DNA from: Thermomicrobiales bacterium
Lineage (GTDB): Bacteria > Chloroflexota > Chloroflexia > Thermomicrobiales > UBA6265
Reading direction: 5' to 3'
DNA: 9,418 bases
Assembly: GCA_025928535.1 (NCBI GenBank)
Contig: JAICJJ010000071.1
Coordinates: 1-9,418 of the forward strand
In this document: one piece after another, positions 5,077-9,418 of the stretch
Position numbering within the stretch: the stretch's first letter is position 1
How the letters are laid out: every line of letters starts with the position of its first letter
Program-made: the position numbers and the translations under genes
Notes under the pieces: generated by a model
What the model was told of the DNA's origin: nothing
The model's input: only the letters and a program-made list of their open reading frames with translations
The model's database searches: none

Positions 5077-6627
5077 ATGCCAGACCGGGACGATCTTCGC
5101 ACCAATCCGCGCGAAACGCCACTCGTCGGGCGGCCGCGCGGCGCCGCCTGGCGGGCGCTGCAAGCCGACGGCGTCGTCTGGGAGGGGCAGGTCTACCTCG
5201 TCGGCGACGACGTCGATCTGGCCGCGCGCATGATCGTGACGCATCGTTCCGTCGCCTTCGCCCGCGGCGGGACGATCGTGCTCGACATTCCGCGCGCCTG
5301 GCTGCGGCCGGCGCCGATGTTGAAATGGGACGGCACGGTCGTGCTGTCGATTTCCGCCCCCGGCTCGACGCCCTATTCCGAGCGGGATACGTTGCCGATC
5401 CGGATGCGCGACGGCCACCCGGCGGCGGGCCACGTGATCGCGATGTTCGCCGGCAACGGCGCCCGCCGCATGCCGGCGGACGCGCCGCCGGGCGACGATT
5501 TCGCCCGCGCCATGTTGCCGCCGCTGCCGCAGGCAAGCATCCCCGCCGCTCTGCCGGAACGCGTCCGCTCGAACGGCGCGGCGACAAACATCTTCGACGA
5601 TCCGGACGTCTTTCCCGGCCGCGCGCCCGACCCTGCCCGCTCGTTCGGAACCACGAACGGCTCGCGACCGCAAGCGGCGTCCGCCGCCAACGGACTCGAT
5701 CCGGTGATCCGCCAGCCGGCGGCGCCCGTTTCGACCGCCTCCCAGCGCGACTGGAATTTGCAGCCGCCGCTTCTGGCGAACCATCTCGTGCCGCGGTCGC
5801 ATCGCCGCAACCGCTGGACCTGGGCGCTGCGCCTCGGCGGTCTGGTCGGCTTGCTGGCCGCCGCCGCGCTGTTCGGGACTGGCCACATTCCGACCGATTT
5901 CGGCGGGTCGCGCGCGGCGCCGCCGGCATTGCCGTCGGCGACTGCCTCGAGCCGGTCGACCCAGGCGCCTAGCGCGGCCGATCTGCCGCCGACCACCGCC
6001 GCGTCGCTTGCCGCTAACCAGACCGCCGTCGCGCTCGGCGTCGGCGGGCCGGATGCCGAGCCGACCGTCGCCTTGCAGCCGATCGTGCCGACCTTCCCGC
6101 CGGCGCCTTCGGCGAACGCGTCGCACGGCGCCGATGTCGCCGCCGCTGTGCCGACGGTCGCCGTGCCGAAGCCGACGCCGCCCGCGCCGACCGCGACTTC
6201 GGAGCCGCCTCCGACGCAACCGCCGGCCGCCGCGGCGGCGCCGGCAAATGACAAATTGGCGCTGTCGGTCGAGACCGCGACGCGCGGAAACACCTTGCCG
6301 CAATTCGGCTTGCCGCCGTCGGCCGACGGCGATTGGCTGCCGTTGATCGTCGCCGTCACCAACCAGGGGAGCGCTCCGGCCCAATTCGCGATGAATCAGG
6401 CGCAGTTGCGTTCCCAGCCGGGCGGCGGCGTGTCGCCGCTCGATTCGGGGTCCGGCGTCATCGCCGGTCTGGTCGGGATCGATCCGGCGCTTGGCCCCAA
6501 CGACGTGCTGTCGCTGGCACCGGGCGAAACGAAGAAGGTGCTGCTCCTCTTCGTCGTGCCGCCGTCGTCCGATCAATACGTCCTGCAATTCGGCCCGACG
6601 ACGGTCGATCTCGGCGCGATTCACTAG
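5077..6627 (+). CDS. Single-pass membrane protein: PH-like domain, TM, Pro-rich linker, extracellular beta domain
   Basis: This 516-residue protein belongs to no named family I can give. Residues about 30-126 form a compact beta-rich domain (VVWEGQVYLVGDDVDLAARM, IVTHRSVAFARGGTIVLDIP, TVVLSISAPG, then a helix-like AAGHVIAMFAG) that resembles the PH/GRAM fold used in bacteria for membrane-linked sensing. A low-complexity stretch follows to about 240. A basic cluster (RSHRRNR, 240-246) precedes one membrane span (about 248-267), giving a cytoplasmic N-terminus. Residues about 278-390 are a Pro/Ala/Thr spacer. Residues about 392-516 form a terminal beta domain (LALSVETATRG, WLPLIVAVTNQGSAPAQFAMN, LAPGETKKVLLLFVVPPSSDQYVLQFG), like the Ig-like DUF4352 type. 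The gene is followed after 32 bp by the DUF4239 gene, so the two are probably co-expressed and may form a membrane complex. The domain assignments are inferred from pattern. Confidence 0.75.
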   Translation: MPDRDDLRTNPRETPLVGRPRGAAWRALQADGVVWEGQVYLVGDDVDLAARMIVTHRSVAFARGGTIVLDIPRAWLRPAPMLKWDGTVVLSISAPGSTPYSERDTLPIRMRDGHPAAGHVIAMFAGNGARRMPADAPPGDDFARAMLPPLPQASIPAALPERVRSNGAATNIFDDPDVFPGRAPDPARSFGTTNGSRPQAASAANGLDPVIRQPAAPVSTASQRDWNLQPPLLANHLVPRSHRRNRWTWALRLGGLVGLLAAAALFGTGHIPTDFGGSRAAPPALPSATASSRSTQAPSAADLPPTTAASLAANQTAVALGVGGPDAEPTVALQPIVPTFPPAPSANASHGADVAAAVPTVAVPKPTPPAPTATSEPPPTQPPAAAAAPANDKLALSVETATRGNTLPQFGLPPSADGDWLPLIVAVTNQGSAPAQFAMNQAQLRSQPGGGVSPLDSGSGVIAGLVGIDPALGPNDVLSLAPGETKKVLLLFVVPPSSDQYVLQFGPTTVDLGAIH

Positions 6628-6659
6628 GGACGAACCGGCGGTCGACTGGAGGATGCCGC

Positions 6660-7448
6660 ATGCTGATGCGCCTTCTGTCGACCGTCCCGACGCTCCTGCT
6701 CGGCGTCGCGGTCATCGGCGCGGCGGTCGCGCTGGCCATCGGCGGGCTGCTGCTGGTGCGACGCTTCGTGCCGCTGCCGGTGTTGCAAGCCCACAATGAC
6801 GTCGCAGGGTTCATCTACGCGGTGCTCGGCGTCGTCTACGCCGTGCTCGCTCCGTTCGTCCTCGTCATCGTCTGGGAAGAATTCAAGGACGCGCGAACCG
6901 GCGCCGCGCAGGAAGCCGAGATTCTGATCGCGATCGGCGAAACGTCGCAGCAATTGCCGCCGGCCATCGGCGGGCCGATCGTCGATCGCGCGCGCGCCTA
7001 CGCGGAGGCGCTCATCACCGACGAATGGCCGCGGCTGGCGCATGGCGATTCGAGTCCCGAAGTCGATCGGGCGCTGGCCGATCTCGGCGCGGCCATCCAT
7101 GTCATCGATCCGACCGATCCGCGACAGGCGATTCTCTACGATCAACTGTTGCAGCAATTCAACGCCTTGCGGATGCAGCGTCAGGCGCTCGTTGTCGACA
7201 GCCGGTTGGCCGTGCCGCCGGTGCTCTGGCTGGTGTTGCTTTTGGGGGCGATGCTGGTCGTCAGTTACACCTATCTCTACGGCGTGACGCGGGTGCGGGC
7301 GCAAATCGTGATGACGTCGACGCTGACGACGATCATCACGCTCGTCCTCTTCGTGATTCTCGTCCTCGATTACCCCTTCACCGGCGACGTGCGGGTGCCG
7401 CCGGACGAGATCGTTCGGGCAGTGGGCGTCCTGGCCACGTTTCGCTGA
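6660..7448 (+). CDS. DUF4239 (bestrophin-like) membrane protein
   Basis: The 262-residue length is usual for the family. Membrane spans are visible at about 10-33 (LLLGVAVIGAAVALAIGGLLL), 50-72 (FIYAVLGVVYAVLAPFVLVIV), 186-206 (PPVLWLVLLLGAMLVVSYTYL) and 219-237 (TSTLTTIITLVLFVILVLD). A soluble helical segment (73-183) separates the two pairs. Family landmarks are HNDVAGFIYAVLGVVYAV (45-62), WEEF (72-75), the EWP motif (122-124), the LLQQFNALRMQRQ helix, LW near the third span and LDYPFTG (236-242). The fold is related to bestrophin anion channels, though no transport function is established for DUF4239. The ATG at 6660 has GGAGG 7 nt upstream; the gene starts 32 bp after the PH-like protein gene and is presumably its operon partner. 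Confidence 0.85.
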   Translation: MLMRLLSTVPTLLLGVAVIGAAVALAIGGLLLVRRFVPLPVLQAHNDVAGFIYAVLGVVYAVLAPFVLVIVWEEFKDARTGAAQEAEILIAIGETSQQLPPAIGGPIVDRARAYAEALITDEWPRLAHGDSSPEVDRALADLGAAIHVIDPTDPRQAILYDQLLQQFNALRMQRQALVVDSRLAVPPVLWLVLLLGAMLVVSYTYLYGVTRVRAQIVMTSTLTTIITLVLFVILVLDYPFTGDVRVPPDEIVRAVGVLATFR

Positions 7449-7459
7449 TCGCCGTGAAT

Positions 7460-7483
7460 CGCCGCCGGCCGGACCGGCTGGCG
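7460..7483. terminator. Weak hairpin between convergent genes
   Basis: CGCCGCCGG (7460-7468) can pair with CCGGCTGGCG (7474-7483) with one bulged T and a 5-nt loop. It lies 12 bp after the stop of the DUF4239 gene and before the end of the convergent GH4 gene (7530), where a shared terminator is expected. There is no U tract. Confidence 0.35.
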
Positions 7484-7529
7484 TGCGGGTCGCGTCGGTC
7501 GCTATTGCCTTCGCATTCGCGGTCGCGAC

Positions 7530-8855
7530 TCAGGCGTGCGTTCGGCCGGTGTCGGCGAACTGGGGCAGAAACGCCGCGTGGGCGGCGAGCAGGTCATCGG
7601 TCAGGCGCTCGGCGGTCGCGGTCGAGTTGACCCAGGGATGCGCCAGCAGCGCCTGCACCACCAGGTCGCGGTCGCCGCTGAGGGCGGCATCGACCGAGAG
7701 TTGCTGCCAGGCGACGAGTTCGCGCGCCAGGCCGATCGCCGCGGGCGGCAACTCGCCCATGCAGAGCGGTCTGATCCCGCTGCCATCGACGATGGCCGGC
7801 GTCTCGACGATCGTGCCGAGCGGAAGGTTGCTGATCGCTCCACTGTTCGGCATGTTGACGTGGAATTCCCGCGGCGTGTTCGTCGCGATCGCCAACATCA
7901 CCTGGACCGCGATGTCGCCGTGGCCCACATCCGTGTGATGCTTGCTCGCGTCGAGCGTCAGCGATTCCGAGCCGTCGGCCATCGCCGCGAAGCGCGCCCA
8001 ATGGACCGGCAAGTCGTTCATGAACAACTGGTGGAGCGAATGGCCGTCCCGGTAATCGGCGAGGGCTTGTTCGTACTCGAAATAGGGGAACAGGTAACTC
8101 TCGTTCGCCGGCCAGACGCCGTAGCGCGCCAGCATCCACGCGCCGAAACTCCGGAAGCGCGACCGGCGGTCGTGCGGCTCCGGCAGGGCGCTTGCGACGT
8201 CCGCCAAGATTGGATAACCGTCTGAATCCCCGATCCGCAATTCGAGAATCCAGGTGTGATGGTTGATGCCCGCGGCGCGGACCCGGACGGCGTCGCGCGG
8301 AACTCCGAGCAGTTCGGGCATCGTGTAGCGCTGGCCGTTGCCGCCGCCATCGCACAGCGTCACCGCGCGGACCGAACTTTGCCGGTGGATGGCGTCGGCG
8401 ACGAAGTTGGCCGGATTCGTGTAATTGATCAGCCAGGCATCGGGGCAGCGGCGTTCGATCGCCCGGCAGAGGTCGAGCACCTGGGGAATCGAACGCAACG
8501 CGAATGAGACGCCGCCGGGTCCGGTCGTCTCCTGACCCAGCACGCCGTAGCGCAGGGGAATCGTCTCGTCGAGACGGAGCCCTTCGAGGCCGCCGGGCCG
8601 GAAGTTGGTCAGGACGAAGGTCGCGCCGTCCAGGGCTTGGTCGAGGCTGGTGGTCTGCGTCACCGTCAGCGTCGAAGGCGCCGCCGCGGCCATCCGCTCG
8701 CCGATGGCTTGCATCATCGGGAGCCTGCTCGCGTCGATGTCCATCAGCGCGATTTCGCCGCCGGCGAATCCCTCGCCACTCTCGGCGAGCGAGTGGAGGA
8801 TGCCGGGAACGTAGGCGCTGCCGCCGCCGATGATCGCGATCTTGTGGGCGCTCAT
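7530..8855 (-). CDS. Glycoside hydrolase family 4, NAD- and metal-dependent
   Basis: The product is 441 residues, the normal size for GH4, a cytoplasmic family that cleaves glycosides by a redox elimination mechanism using NAD+ and a divalent metal. An N-terminal Rossmann fold shows IAIIGGGSAYVPGI (6-20) and the acidic strand end LMDID (37-41). Family blocks follow: TNFRPGGLEGLRLDE (83-97), GQETTGPGG (107-115), LINYTNPAN (142-150), TLCDGG with metal ligand C168, GINHHTW with metal ligand H199, and SYLFPYFEYEQA (253-264). The specificity motif after C168 is CDGG. This differs from the motifs I recall for phospho-beta-glucosidases (CNVP), phospho-alpha-glucosidases (CDMP) and alpha-galactosidases or uronidases (CH..), so the substrate is open. 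The start at 8855 has GAGGAG 8 nt upstream; an in-frame ATG at 8888 does not. It lies 66 bp downstream of an acid-sugar dehydratase gene, hinting at uronide or oxidised-sugar catabolism. Confidence 0.9.
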   Translation of the reverse strand: MSAHKIAIIGGGSAYVPGILHSLAESGEGFAGGEIALMDIDASRLPMMQAIGERMAAAAPSTLTVTQTTSLDQALDGATFVLTNFRPGGLEGLRLDETIPLRYGVLGQETTGPGGVSFALRSIPQVLDLCRAIERRCPDAWLINYTNPANFVADAIHRQSSVRAVTLCDGGGNGQRYTMPELLGVPRDAVRVRAAGINHHTWILELRIGDSDGYPILADVASALPEPHDRRSRFRSFGAWMLARYGVWPANESYLFPYFEYEQALADYRDGHSLHQLFMNDLPVHWARFAAMADGSESLTLDASKHHTDVGHGDIAVQVMLAIATNTPREFHVNMPNSGAISNLPLGTIVETPAIVDGSGIRPLCMGELPPAAIGLARELVAWQQLSVDAALSGDRDLVVQALLAHPWVNSTATAERLTDDLLAAHAAFLPQFADTGRTHA

Positions 8856-8863
8856 GAATACCG

Positions 8864-8869
8864 CTCCTC
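8864..8869 (-). promoter_or_regulatory. Shine-Dalgarno deciding the GH4 start
   Basis: GAGGAG on the minus strand is 8 nt before the ATG at 8855, in the 66-bp gap after the dehydratase gene. It makes the Rossmann strand begin six residues from the N-terminus, as in other GH4 proteins. A small CGGGC/GCCCG hairpin (8891-8905) lies further upstream in the same gap. Confidence 0.7.
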
Positions 8870-8921
8870 GTTTCGATTCCGGAGCCAATGCGGGCGTCGT
8901 GCCCGTTCGCCGATTTCGACG

Positions 8922-9418
8922 TCAGAGGCGAGACCAGCGGACGACGGCGTCCGGCCGCTCCCAGAGTTCGGGCCGCAGTTCGGTTCCGAGTCCCGGTCCC
9001 GGCGGCGGCGCGATCGTTCCCTCCCGGATGTCGGGCAAGGTCGTGACCAGGTCGCGATACCAGCCGGTGTAGTAGGCGCGGACCGTTTCCTGAATCAACG
9101 CGTTCGGGAGATTGAGCGAAAGGTGGGTCGAGGCGACGAGGACGACCGGGCCGGTGCAATCGTGCGGCGCGACCGGCAATTGATGCGCTTCCGCCATCGT
9201 CGCGATCTTTTTCGCTTCCGAAACGCCGCCGCACCACGAGACGTCGAGCATCGCGATGCCGACCGCCCCGCGCGCGAACGCTTCCCGAAAGCCCCAGCGG
9301 GTGGCGATCGTCTCGCTCAGCGTGACCGGCACATGCGTTCCCGCCGCGAACGCGGCCAGGGCGTCGAGGTTGTCGGCGCGGATCGGGTCTTCGTACCAGT
9401 AGGGATCGAACGGCTCGA
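8922..9418 (-). CDS. Enolase-superfamily (mandelate racemase type) acid-sugar dehydratase, C-terminal part
   Basis: Only the last 164 residues are in the window; the gene runs off the right edge. The reading frame starts EPFDPYWYEDP, where the Glu of WYEDP is a metal ligand of the mandelate racemase subgroup. Next come VTLSETIATRWGFREA (another Glu ligand), the Asp of MLDVSWCGGVSEAKKIA and the His of LPVAPHDCTGPVV, which form the subgroup's catalytic Asp-His pair. The tail HLSLNLPNALIQETVRAYYTGWY leads to a Pro/Gly-rich end (PPPGPGLGTEL) typical of sugar-acid dehydratases. The enzyme would remove a proton next to a carboxylate and eliminate water from an aldonate or uronate-derived acid. The exact substrate cannot be read from this part. 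It lies upstream of the GH4 gene in the same direction with a 66-bp gap, so the two probably act in one catabolic route. Confidence 0.88.
   Translation of the reverse strand, partial: EPFDPYWYEDPIRADNLDALAAFAAGTHVPVTLSETIATRWGFREAFARGAVGIAMLDVSWCGGVSEAKKIATMAEAHQLPVAPHDCTGPVVLVASTHLSLNLPNALIQETVRAYYTGWYRDLVTTLPDIREGTIAPPPGPGLGTELRPELWERPDAVVRWSRL

Noticed and set aside
4948..6624. 558-codon open frame on the minus strand opposite the PH-like membrane protein gene
   Set aside because: It is almost wholly Arg/Gly/Ala without motifs, and runs through the promoter and leader of the plus-strand operon.

Overview
The window is very GC-rich. It reads as a chromosomal segment of a Chloroflexota bacterium, most likely class Thermomicrobia. 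This is an inference from three things: exported proteins that start with the pattern MDxxxFDxxTR...(S/T)RR followed by an Ala/Gly/Leu-rich stretch (Tat signals), a strong bias to Cys-rich secreted proteins with basic or His-rich linkers, and intergenic repeats carrying the GAGATCCTTCGCTGCG / TCAGGATGAC motif. No rRNA, tRNA, CRISPR array, transposase or phage gene is visible.

Left part (1-2211): two broken genes for small Cys-rich exported proteins point at each other. The plus-strand one (about 261-1132) carries a ladder of 18-residue CC...C...C repeats. The minus-strand one (1940-1432) has a Tat signal followed by a Cys-rich tail. Each is interrupted by a frameshift that one added base would repair, so either the sequence has base-calling deletions here or these are recent pseudogenes. 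A strong hairpin (1343-1373) lies between the two 3' ends. Two operator-like dyads lie upstream of the minus-strand gene.

Middle left (2212-4492, minus strand): a two-gene operon encodes a conserved Tat-exported protein of unknown function and, 28 bp downstream, a Tat-exported glycoside hydrolase of family 5, closest to bacterial beta-mannanases (GH5_8). This looks like an export unit for extracellular polysaccharide attack.

Middle (4493-5076): a 584-bp divergent intergenic region holds degenerate 18-bp repeats, a REP-like element, three 22-bp tandem repeats, an extended -10 promoter and an inverted repeat across the predicted transcription start.

Middle right (5077-7448, plus strand): a two-gene unit encodes a single-pass membrane protein with a PH-like N-terminal cytoplasmic domain, a long Pro/Ala/Thr linker and an extracellular beta domain, followed by a DUF4239 (bestrophin-like) membrane protein.

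Right part (7530-9418, minus strand): a sugar-catabolism pair, an enolase-superfamily acid-sugar dehydratase (cut by the window edge) followed by an NAD/metal-dependent GH4 glycosidase. Together with the GH5 unit this suggests a heterotroph degrading plant-type polysaccharide and oxidised sugars. The least described parts are the unknown protein beside the GH5 enzyme and the PH-like/DUF4239 membrane pair.
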